The translations under genes and the position numbers were made by a program. 64,000 nt of DNA from Lingula anatina (Eukaryota > Brachiopoda > Lingulata > Lingulida > Lingulidae): contig NW_019775581.1 of assembly GCF_001039355.2 (NCBI RefSeq), forward strand, positions 19,356 through 83,355. Reading direction: 5' to 3'. The notes under the pieces were generated by a model, which saw only the letters and a program-made list of their open reading frames with translations, did not search any database and had not been told where the DNA came from. Positions 9,636-20,205 of this stretch are shown piece after piece (within the stretch, counting starts at the first letter, position 1; every line of letters starts with the position of its first letter).

Positions 9636-12600
9636 ATGGATTGCTGTTCGGGCCTGCTGATTGTACTGATTTCCATGACAGGAGCCTTAGCATATGTGGG
9701 TAAGAACCTAGTGACGTCGACTTCACAGTGTGACGTCACAATACACTAAAATATTGCCTTGTTACGGGTTACTGTTACAAGGTAGCGTGCGTTGACGTCA
9801 GAATACAATATCATAGTTTTAGACGATAAGCGCTCTAGTTTGTTTAAAGATAGAGTAAAATACACTATGGTAGAATTACATGTACCACTCCTTGTAAATT
9901 AAAAGTACGTGCGTATTCGCATCATGTCTCTACATTGCATTTTTTAAAAATAACAATTTATAAGTATATGAGCATATTGTTCTTGTGGTTCTTTCAAATA
10001 CCATACATAAGGGGGGGGGGTCCCAAGACGGATGCACGATGAGTTCATTGAGGACCCTGATATTTTGTCTCTTTCACACACAGCACACTCGGCATAATGT
10101 CATATTAAGCGTACATACGTCCTTCTTGGGACTCCCACCCCCTAAAGATTCACGTGAGTAAAATACCATCCTATTTCAAGTGGCACTGCTGACTTCGTAA
10201 GACACCTTCCGGTATTATTTTCAGCTGTATTATTTAAATAAACATTCCACCTCCTGGAGTGGTAATGTGTACTGTACATCCTTTACGATATTTTCAGAGC
10301 AAATATGGGACACCAATGATAATATGGATGAGTGGCAGATTTTACAAGTCGATTCTGACTCAGATGAATCCAAACAGGTAATAATCTAGGCTATTGAAAN
10401 NNNNNNNNNNNNNNNNNNNNNNNNNNNNNNNNNNNNNNNNNNNNNNNNNNNNNNNNNNNNNNNNNNNNNNNNNNNNNNNNNNNNNNGCGTATTGCCTCTA
10501 TTGGACCTTATGAAACTTATGTTCGCTCCTTTCCCCTTGTTCACAATACAGTCAGGTCGCAGTGCATTAGGAACGAGGGGAAAGGAAAGAACATAAGTTT
10601 CACATCACGTTCTGGCAGTAAGCTTCACAGCAGAGACGTTCGTGAACGTTTCTCAGCAATTTGATGGCGCCGCATCGTGGAGCACGCAGATGTCCGTTTC
10701 TAAACAGTTGAAAATCGATTTTTTTTGCGGTATCAAGGAACAATCCAACAAGAGAGTTATATACATAATCATGTTTACATTCATGTTGTATCGTTATAAC
10801 ATGCACTAGTACACTGCACAACGCATTTTTTTCCAAACGCTGTCACAGTACAGCCCCATTAAAAGTAAATCTTGTCGACAGCATCATACATGTATGTCTT
10901 TATCAATTTAATGAAGTCATTGATTCTATCAGCTAGCCTTATTATCTTCATGCAGTAATTAAGGATGTTGATTAAATTGGAAAATTTGTTCATGTTACAT
11001 GTAAATGGTAATCAGCTAATTGCTTGATAATTGTTGGGTTACGAGTACATGACATACAGTAGTTTGGGTGTTTAGTCGTTTAATGGTGTCATAATTTTAT
11101 TTTACCAGTGGCAAAAGGTACAAGTCCTGAGTGCCTTCCAAACTTGCACTCTAGAGTCTGGGCAGGAAAACTGGCTTGTGTCGCCCCCTATCCCCCTGCC
11201 GCCAGAACTCCCTTCAGGTGCATTATTACCATTGCGCATCCGTGTATCTTTCCTTATGCACGCCTGCGACTATACACAATACAGCTTGGACGAATGCAAG
11301 AATTACATTCAGCTGTATGCAGGGTATTTCCCGCCAGGGACAAATTCTATCAACGCATCCAGTCTAGACGCAGTCAACCTAATTCAAGATATCCAGCTCC
11401 GTTCTCCGGGTGCCCCTGACAGCGTCGACGTCGTGTATAACGCCAGCGCCGCTCGTGCACAAGGTTCCGTGACAGACCAAATACGGATTGCTCTTCGTGA
11501 CCAGGGAAGTTGTACTCAAGGCCTGTCCGTATCCGTTGCATACTTCATTTGCATGCCTATACAGGGAGTGCTAGTATCATTCCCCAAATCATTCCCATCT
11601 ACTTCGCCAGTGCAAGGCTCGTGTATAAGTGGGGCGCATCCTTCCAACCCGCCTTTGCAGCGAGTTTGCTCTTTTGACGGATCTTGGTCACCTCAAAATG
11701 GAAGATGCGTTTGCAAACCTGGGTACATAAGGACTGCTGCAGGCTGCGTCGGTATGAAGGGCATATGATCAGTCTAACCTTTTACTAATTTTTTGAAAAG
11801 AAAACAGTAGTGCCTTCCTCCAATCCAATTGAAAGCCATAAGTACATGCAACATAATATTATATTTGTTCTACAAAGTACAGAATATTGAAGAAAAAGTA
11901 GTGCCGCATGTCACTGAGTTAAGTGTGGACTTTAAAAAGCTACACATAAGGCACGCATAGAGTATTTAACCATGTACGGTTTACAGGGCGGTACTCAGTT
12001 ATTGAATTCAAACATTCCTTATATTCCATAATTTTTATCACTCTCTTGTAGTTTGAAAGCAATTAACCACCCAGCTATTAGCCGTAATTTTTGTTTTAGG
12101 AAATTGATGATTGTATATCTGTTCTTCCATGCTTCATTCATTCCTATTTCCGACGTATATATGATATGATACCATGCATGTTATCTTTAATAGCATAGGC
12201 CTACCTCTTATTTCACCTAATTACAGAGACCAGTCCTTGCGAGTCGTACCCTTGCTTCAACGGCGGCACGTGTCATGAAGAAAATGGCGGCTTCCGNATT
12301 AGCCGTAATTTTTGTTTTAGGAAATTGATGATTGTATATCTGTTCTTCCATGCTTCATTCATTCCTATTTCCGACGTATATATGATATGATACCATGCAT
12401 GTTATCTTTAATAGCATAGGCCTACCTCTTATTTCACCTAATTACAGAGACCAGTCCTTGCGAGTCGTACCCTTGCTTCAACGGCGGCACGTGTCATGAA
12501 GAAAATGGAGGCTTCCTGTGTGAGTGTTCAGTTGGATTTGCCGGACAGACTTGTGAAAATGGTAATTAATGTACTTTAAAGAGAGCTTTTATTCAATGCG

Positions 12601-13220
12601 TCTATCTAGTTCGCTTAAACATGAGAATGATCATTTATAAAGAATTTAATATTTTGGGGTTCCTTTACCGCAATAAATTCTGCTGATTCTAGGTTTTTTT
12701 TTTTTTTTTTTTTTTGGGGGGGGGGGATACAAGCCTTTAATAACAATTAGTGGGATATTTTGTGATTTCATCGTGTTTCGTTTGTTGTACATTCTTAGGG
12801 GGGATACTGCCTAAGCTAAATCACCACCCCCTCTTATCAGTGCGTCATTGATAAAGATTTTCTTAATGTTTCTTTCTTCCAGCAAATGGACCCTGCACCC
12901 GCAACCCGTGTTTACATGGGCAGTGTTCACAGTCTGGGGTGGACGGGTACAGCTGTTACTGTCAGGATGGCTGGATGGGGACCAACTGTGACCAGAGTGA
13001 GTTCAAAAGTATCCTACCCGGGATTTTTCCCACTTATCCGAATTTTTCTCGAAAAAAAGCAATATTTTTCTCCTCCTCAATTGTATCATTGTTCGATCTG
13101 TTCCTGCGGTTGATTTCGATATCTTATAGTATATTAATTAAATTAAACGATTTAGTTCTAAATGACTGAGGACTTGTACCGCTAGGTCTTCCTGTACATT
13201 TAAGAAGGAAATATATACCA

Positions 13221-13272
<52 letters not shown>

Positions 13273-15367
13273 ACATAAGGTATTTTTATTAGAAGGGTTT
13301 GTACTTTTTAATGTCTGAATTGGAAAATGCAAGTAGTTTTGCAGGACACGGTCTATATACCGTCTACCAGGGTGACAGATATTAAAGGCAAATTTCATAA
13401 AAGCCAGACAACCAAATGACCGTCTATTTATCTAAAGACATGTCTGTGAATATTGTGTGAAAAATCAACCTGCCCTCCTGGTAGATGGCACTATATATAG
13501 ACATAAAAATATTTACAATTTATTTCTAAAACATATTTCACTTATTCCTTCCCCCCCATATATTTGAGCCTTTCAATTTCTCTGGCTTATCACCAGATCC
13601 TCTCAAACAAAGTGGACTCGATGGAGAGATATCTCAATTCTGTTATGGTTTTCTATTTTCTACTGTTTTCCCTTTTTTCTTAGAGGACCACTGCTTCCGA
13701 CAAGAATGTAGCGGCAATGGTTACTGCTTGAACAAGCAAAATACTTATTCTTGTCAATGCCAGTTAGGTTTTACTGGGCTAAATTGCCAAGGTAAGTTGA
13801 AATGCGCATCGATTGATTGAAAATAACATCAAAGAAATGTTACTTTTAATGCAATCTCCAAGATAACTTTGCTCGTTTTAACTTGTTCAAGGCGCGCCGG
13901 GTGCTGCAGGCGGTACAATTCAAACGCATATATACTAATATGGTGCTGTTTATCGTTGTTTTGAAATGACGGATAGGCTACCGAAGAACATTTTGATTTT
14001 GACTTTAAAAAAATGTCAGTTTGCAGACGGTTGGTTCTAAGTACTGCAGAATTGATAGCTACTGGTAGGATTATGATTGGTGTTAGGCCCGTTAACCTCG
14101 TGACATGCAAATTGTTCAGCCAGGAGGCCTACGCAATACTAAGATATCCAATGGACAATTAAATGGGGAAGAGTGTGGAAGCGTGGGTTCATCTTTTGAC
14201 TAAGGTTTTATCATGTTGCACTTCTGTTATAAAAATAGACAGCTTCACATAAACATTTTATTTTATTCCAGACCGAGTGTGTGACTTGGCTACCTGTTAC
14301 AATGGCGGATCATGCATACCGGATTCCTACGCACCGGATGGATACAAATGCCAATGTACGGAGGATTTCGAAGGATTGCAATGCCTGGACCGGATCCAGA
14401 GTAAGTAGGAAAGCAACGCAGAAAGGGGAGGGGTCTCTTTTACAGATAATCCTTGATAAAGATTTTCAATCCCAAACACAACTTTCCGCCTTTTAAAAGG
14501 GGATCTTAGATGAAGCGGTGCAGGTTTTAAACACCAAGCAAACAAACAAAACTTTATTCTGAATATATCATTATTTTAAAAAAATGATTAAAAGTTTTCC
14601 TAGTTCGCTGTTATGAGTCACAGATGTACCTGTAGATGGATAAGAAAAAACTTACGTCAGACTCTTTTCTGATCCCAAAATCCTTATAAATTAATAAATT
14701 CAGAATAGAATAATTTGCCATCCTGTATAAAGGAGCTTGCAGAACACCATGGCCTAATTAAGCATATTCGTTTTTCAGGGTGCACTTACACCGTCAGAGT
14801 TGAAACCTCTAGGGCAGGTAGAGCAGGAACAGATGAGCGCGTGGTTGTTACACTTGGGGTTCAAAAATTTGGGGAGTTGAAGAAGGCACAATTCGAAGTG
14901 CAGGGAGATTTTGAATATGGAAAGTAAGTCATTCTTTATTATTAGGTTTTTGAGAGATTTGAGTTCTTGAAATAGCGCCATACATTTGCAGTTTAAATTA
15001 CACCCACGGATCTTTTTCATGAGTAATGGCAAGTGGTGGCAAGGCGAAGCAAAAACTATTCCTCTTAAAATTTACCATGCAGTAAATATATTATTTTTTC
15101 GCACCAATTATTTTTAGTGTTTGTTTTTAGTGTGGATGAGGCCACAAAGACGCTCCCCCTCTGTGGTTCACTGAGACAGATTGAGATTCACCTGAGACAC
15201 GATAAAACAAACTATTTAAACATAAATGATTGGAAACTCCGCCAGGTATTTCTATTTCTGTTGTAGTTGAGTAGTGTGAAAATCGAATAGCGATTCTTTC
15301 TTGCGGTTTTTTAAACACGCATTTTAAACTTTTCACAGCTGCACTGACGTTATAGACCGCGACTTCA

Positions 15368-15405
<38 letters not shown>

Positions 15406-15632
15406 AACGTGGCGTTTATTTAATTGATGTCAATGTCAATTTAAAAACGGTACATGTGTCACTTAAATATACTTACAAAATAAATTATATTAATTCAATT
15501 GTTCATTAAATGTTTTAATTGCAGGTGGCAGTGATCGTAGATGACAACATCATAATCAAGAAATACGTCTGTTATTTTAACACTTGGTTTAGTCCCGGAG
15601 ATTACAAATACAGAGCTTGTTCATTGCTTTGA
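9636..15632 (+). CDS. Secreted Eph-LBD / EGF / PLAT mosaic protein, 10 coding exons
   Basis: Exons: 9636-9699, 10298-10377, 11109-11751, 12448-12561, 12883-12996, 13684-13791, 14272-14400, 14779-14923, 15131-15245, 15525-15632. All have GT-AG ends and the phases join into 539 codons plus stop. Residues 1-20 form a signal peptide (MDCCSGLLIVLISMTGALAY). Residues about 25-215 resemble the Eph receptor ligand-binding domain: a W-rich start, FQTC then ENWL, a RVSF strand, a HACDYTQYSLDECKNYIQLY segment, and DQGSCTQGLSVSVAYFIC near the end. Residues 217-262 match the start of the Eph Cys-rich region (GSC, C-DGSW-P, C-CKPGY). Four phase 1-1 EGF exons follow (263-417). Residues 418-539 resemble PLAT/LH2 (YTVRVET, GTDERVVVTL, RHD, DWKLRQV). 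There is no FNIII, transmembrane or kinase domain, so it is probably extracellular. Ephrin or lipid binding is inferred only. Confidence 0.85.
10400..10486. other. Assembly gap of 87 N
   Basis: It lies in intron 2 of the Eph-LBD gene. The flanking exons are both phase 0 and the ligand-binding domain is continuous across them, so no coding exon need be hidden here. Confidence 0.95.
10511..10602. repeat. Strong hairpin beside the gap
   Basis: Stem 10511-10542 pairs with 10571-10602. By my reading 29 of 32 positions match around a 28-base loop. The stem begins TGAAACTTATGTTC. It lies 24 bases from the N gap, so it is plausibly the cause of the assembly break or the edge of a larger palindrome. 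Confidence 0.8.
12077..12517. repeat. Unmerged 220-bp duplication around a single N, with a partial exon copy
   Basis: 12077-12296 is repeated at 12298-12517 either side of the N at 12297. The only internal change I see is one base in the EGF exon (GGCGGC versus GGAGGC). The first copy holds a truncated EGF1 exon (12228-12296), and the intact exon is 12448-12561. The simplest reading is two overlapping contigs or alleles laid end to end. Confidence 0.85.
13220..13270. repeat. (TA)n microsatellite in intron 5
   Basis: Uninterrupted TA dinucleotides of about 50 bases. Confidence 0.9.
13351..13502. repeat. Inverted-repeat element, about 150 bp, in intron 5
   Basis: The left end GTCTATATAC..CTACCAGGG is mirrored by the right end CCTGGTAGATGGCACTATAT followed by AGAC. 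The inverted match covers about 27 bases at each end with small gaps. No coding content. Confidence 0.55.
15370..15403. repeat. (TC)n microsatellite in the last intron
   Basis: About 34 bases of TC dinucleotides with one interruption. Confidence 0.85.
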
Positions 15633-17175
15633 TCTACCGGAGCCACGTGTCACTTTGCTGAGTTTGTATACCACCGTACGGCAATAAGAAGATGGGTCGA
15701 TGCTTCACAGCACATTACTTTTTTCTGTACGCCGTTTGATTATAGTATCAGGCATGGATAGATAAAAACTTTGTAGAGTACTGATTTTAAGTGCCTTTGT
15801 TTCAAGCCAGGTGCTCATTGGCTCAATTTCTTTCTTAGTATTTGCACTTCATTTTACCAATAGCACCATAATTTTGTTGTTGATGGAGCGGAAGGTTTAG
15901 GAATTGCAGAATTGCTTTATCAAATATCTCCTTTAACTGTGCACATGCGACCACCGTTTTAACATTAATTATAATGACACCGTTGAGTGCCACAGGTACA
16001 TATTTGCGAATATTCTTGGGAAGCTTGCTTTTTATTTTATAGTAACTATGCAATACAATGAGGAGCTCAAAAGAGCTTTACGCAAAAGAGAAGATTAATT
16101 GTTTTAATACAGGTCGTTTGGTGCACGCCAACCAGCACGTTCTGACGTATATAAAAGGTCACTAGCGTAAAGATTGTAAGATAGGCCTATAACTAAATGT
16201 TATGTTATTTTGTTTATTTTTCCGAACCGTAAAGCACTAGTATAAATGTACCTAACGCTATTGTACACTTTCATACTGTCACTATCTAATTATCTTAACG
16301 TAATATATTAATTAGTTAAAACCATGAAGGGGTAACAGTAAGAAAATATACCAGGCGAATATTAAATGGTGCATGGTGCCTGAACTGTGGCATACTCAAA
16401 AAATGAAAACGGTCATCCGTGTCCATTTGTTTCAATAAATTCTGTCTCCGCAGTCAGTATAGATGTAGTTATTTATTGTTCATCAGTCCACGCGGCCTTA
16501 TCGACGTCTAACGTCAAACAATTTATGAGCTGTATTCGATAACAACAAACTGTTCTTTTACAATCTCCTTTTTAATTTCTCCTTGTCAGCACGGGGTTAT
16601 TTGGCGTAATGGAATCCGTAATGAACCTTTTTTGAATGTACAGTTGCTGTGGATATGAGCAGTATTTTTACTCCAATGATCGCTCTAAATCCAATCTGAT
16701 GAGCGGATACAGGTTGATTTTATTATTTATTGCAATGCACTTTCTAATTTCTCGTGAATAAAACTCATCATGGTTTGCTCGAAATAAACCCCATCTTTCA
16801 ATTCACTTCACCGATTTTCAATTGACTTTCAGACCACCGATTTGCAAAGTAATAATACAAGGGCGAATTAATTGCAGTACCGTACAGAGCAAATTCACGT
16901 TGGCTTTCGCAGGCTTTAACATGAAAATGTATAAAGAAAACCGCGAATCAGTTTTTTATTATGCTACAATATTCTCCTATTCAGCTTCATCAGTGAAAGA
17001 GACAATATGTGGAGGCCAACTGTAACGCGTAACTTAAGGTGTGCAGTCACCCCTCCACTTTTGCAAACCTCCCCCCGTCACCCCTTTTTTAAATCTACCT
17101 GTACAAAAAATAATGTACAAATTAAGGCATTACGTCATAGGCGTAGGACCCCATCGATTTATATGCTTGGGATAA
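15633..17175. other. Spacer between convergent genes
   Basis: The 3' ends of the Eph-LBD gene (plus) and the membrane-protein gene (minus) face each other here. AT-rich, with no open frame of note and no repeat that I could recognise. Confidence 0.5.
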
Positions 17176-18880
17176 TTATAAAATACTGGTAACGTTTTTG
17201 ATGTTCAAACACTCGTACACACTTTCAGAACACCTGCAGTCCTGCGCGGTTGGGCAGAATATATGGAATAAAACTAACGGTACAGACGCGTAACCTATTA
17301 TTAGGAGTCCATAAGTTATGAAGCAAAGTCGGGGACGCCTTGCCAAAATAGCCTGATAAAACGAGATCTGATATCGCAACCCTTGAACACTGGGCTGTCT
17401 CAAGCAAATAGCCATTACGACAACCATTGCAACAACCGACCCGAATAATATGACCCACTTCCCGCAGCTGGGAGACAGCAGACGACCGTGGTCCATCTTG
17501 TTGATTTCGTTCAGCTGGTCTACGATCTGCCAAAATAATACTGCGGTTGAGCTTATGCTGACAGTGACGATCCAGTTGCGATCGATCGGCCCCCCGTGCC
17601 AGTGAGAGTAGTACCCGGATGTTCGTTCCACCGAGTTAGAGAAGACAGAGAGTGCGAAGTCCCAGCCGTGGTCCGCGTTGTGTGACCCGGCTACCGCCAG
17701 TCTCTCAATCTCTCTTCTCAGCTTGGCGTACGATTCCTGAAGCTCGAGAAACGCAGCAGATATGAGGAGCCAAGGAGGGACAAAAACGGATGCAATTTTC
17801 GCGATCTGGGTAATCTGCCGTAGCCAGTGAATAAACGTGGCGCTCTTGGGCGGCAATCGGAAGGCATGGGCGTAGAGAAGAATCGCCAACGACCCCACGT
17901 ACATTATACGGACCACAAAGGAATCCACGTCGATCAGCGTGTCAGTTTTTTCTCCACATGAACCGTTCTCTCAACACCACCGCCGCCTTGAATGGTCCGA
18001 AGTTGCTCAATCTCTGTCGGAACTTACGGAGTACATAGGCTCTGTTTTGAAGATAGAGGGCCACCACCATTGCCGCCGCGCCGTAAGCAAGAAGGGGGAA
18101 ATAGAGCAGCAGCATGCAGAGCAAGCTCACCCCATAGCACTGGGCTCGAGTAAGCCTCTCCCATAGAGCGGGGTCGGCGACGCTCATCAACCAGAGGTCG
18201 GGTCTTAAGTTCTGCCCTGTGCCGCAGTCCAGTGCCGTGTCCAGGACCTGAACTCCCACGTGCGTGCCAAGGTAGAGAAGCAGAGCTACGGTGTAGGAGG
18301 GCGTGACTGGGGGCTTGGACAGGGGTGTGGCGAGGGGCGTGGCCTTACCACCGACACGCCTATACGTCGGGATGAAATATGGTATTTTGAAGCGCGATAG
18401 TTTACGAAGCCAACGCAGAGCCTGGAAGGATTGGTTGAAGACGATGAAGTGTACTAGCACGTACAGCACCAGCTCTTTCACCCTGTCAGCCTGGCAGCCT
18501 TCGTCACTTACAGAAGCGTGGTTATTTTTGAACACCACGTGGTCATTGTCCATCATGCATATTAGGGCTAGAAGTCCGTGTCCGTAGCAGTATCCCTGAC
18601 TGATCATTGAACTGACCATCCAAGCCCAGTACTTAAAGTGTCCTTTGAAGGTCTGTCCATTTTGCCCTTTGTTGAGTGACCTGTTTGGTATATTTTCCAA
18701 ACTGATCGGCTCGTCGGCTTCAAGAAACTGGTCAATTTCGCTTTCGCTCACGTAACAGAAAGGATCAGCAATACCGAAATGAGAAAGGAAAAGTGTGTTT
18801 TTATTCTCTTCCGCCAAATTGTCTTGGTTCGGCAAGTAAGTCGCAATTGAAACCCTCTGTTGCTCACTGATATCAGTCAT
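17176..18880 (-). pseudogene. Multi-pass membrane protein of unknown family, split by a 1-base frameshift
   Basis: Two adjacent minus-strand frames form one intronless coding region. The first (18880-17942, 312 codons) has hydrophobic segments near residues 82-110, 136-153, 196-214 and 248-276. The second (open to 17176) adds about five more. The join is an A6 run at about 17946-17951. With five A residues the frame runs on from FMWRK into DTLIDVDSFVV, giving one protein of about 565 residues. So either the assembly has one extra base or the gene is a recent null allele. No introns, no signal peptide and a hydrophilic 75-residue N-terminus. The size and multi-span pattern vaguely recall gustatory-receptor-like proteins, but I see no diagnostic motif and assign no function. 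Confidence 0.6.
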
Positions 18881-19734
18881 TCTTCTTCCCTAACCTTCCA
18901 GTATATTTTAGCAATGTTTTCGCACTGGACTGAAGACATTCACTTCAAAACTTAAACATCTGTCACACTCGTTATACTACCTAATACTGTCAGACATTAT
19001 ACTACCCAATAACTCCGGTTTCTTTTGTACGCAGCAACTGGTGTAGATCAAGATGTCGCCGTCGTTCATATCTACGCGTGATCTGAAACCAGAGGTTTTT
19101 AGCTTTTCTGTTATATCTATATTTGTCTGCCAGATGTATTGCTTCATCAATGACATTTTCACGGACGATCTGACAAATGGAAAATTGATTACAGCAGTCA
19201 TTTCAACTTAGTCACTCACATTATTTCAACCAATTAACTCCACGCGACTCATCCTACCGATGAAAACGTATCAGTGTCGGAAACAGGGTCAAATGGTGAA
19301 AGTCCTGCGATGGAACGCATTTTTCGACCCGTTACAAAATGTTTTTTTCGCTACGTATTTTTGATTTAATTTTATCTTTTTATTTGTTATTTTATTTATT
19401 TACCCATCTCTTTATTTATTCATTCTGTTTTGTGCTAGTACTGTTTATCCTGGCAATTTGTAGAGAGATGTCAAAATTGTTGTAAAATAACCGTTTGTGG
19501 AATTGTTTTTTTTTTATTACATTTATACCCAATTCAAGAGACTTCCACCACTGACAGAAAGTTGACTTTACTTTTCAATTATTACGACTTAGAACTAACT
19601 GTGAAATCCACAAAGCATGAAATATTGTTTTATGAGTAAAACCTATATATTGCCGTCAAATTCAATTAAATTGACAGAGCACCTTAGATAAATTAATCCA
19701 CATGTATAGACTTCTTTTGAGGAAATATCATCTG

Positions 19735-19774
<40 letters not shown>

Positions 19775-19779
19775 GCACG

Positions 19780-19833
<54 letters not shown>

Positions 19834-20205
19834 GTCGAATCGTTATTTTCAGAAAAGGATCCAAAATGGGTTGCATAACACTCTTTCGTTTAATCAACAA
19901 ATTTAAAAAGCACAAATTAATAATAACAATAATATTTTTGTTGCTTTGAAAAATAAAAATGTCCAATAATACGGAGATTCCCAAGGTGGAGAATATATTT
20001 GCTTTTCTGGAAATAATCCCAAAAAATCGGGGATGGCAAGTATGTAGCCCTAAGTCCACGTAGCGTTCTGGGTTGTATACGTCTGTGATAATTATGCCTA
20101 TAAATTACCCTTTTCCTATCCAAAATCCTATTCTTCCAATTTCCGTACTTTTCCATGTTGCAATTGGTTCACTGAGGGGACTGCTCACTATCTTGATTGT
20201 GGTAT
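18881..20205. other. Spacer between two minus-strand genes
   Basis: Holds the compound (CA)n/(GA)n microsatellite at 19738-19829. A 74-codon minus frame at 18977-19201 has ordinary composition but no recognisable motif and no obvious splice partner, so I leave it uncalled. The 138-codon frame over the microsatellite is repeat-driven. Confidence 0.45.
19738..19829. repeat. Compound (CA)n-(GA)n microsatellite
   Basis: CA dinucleotides with one TGGCACG interruption, running directly into GA dinucleotides. Confidence 0.95.

Noticed and set aside
19643-20059. 138-codon minus frame
   Set aside because: Its body is a CA/GA microsatellite. No domain.
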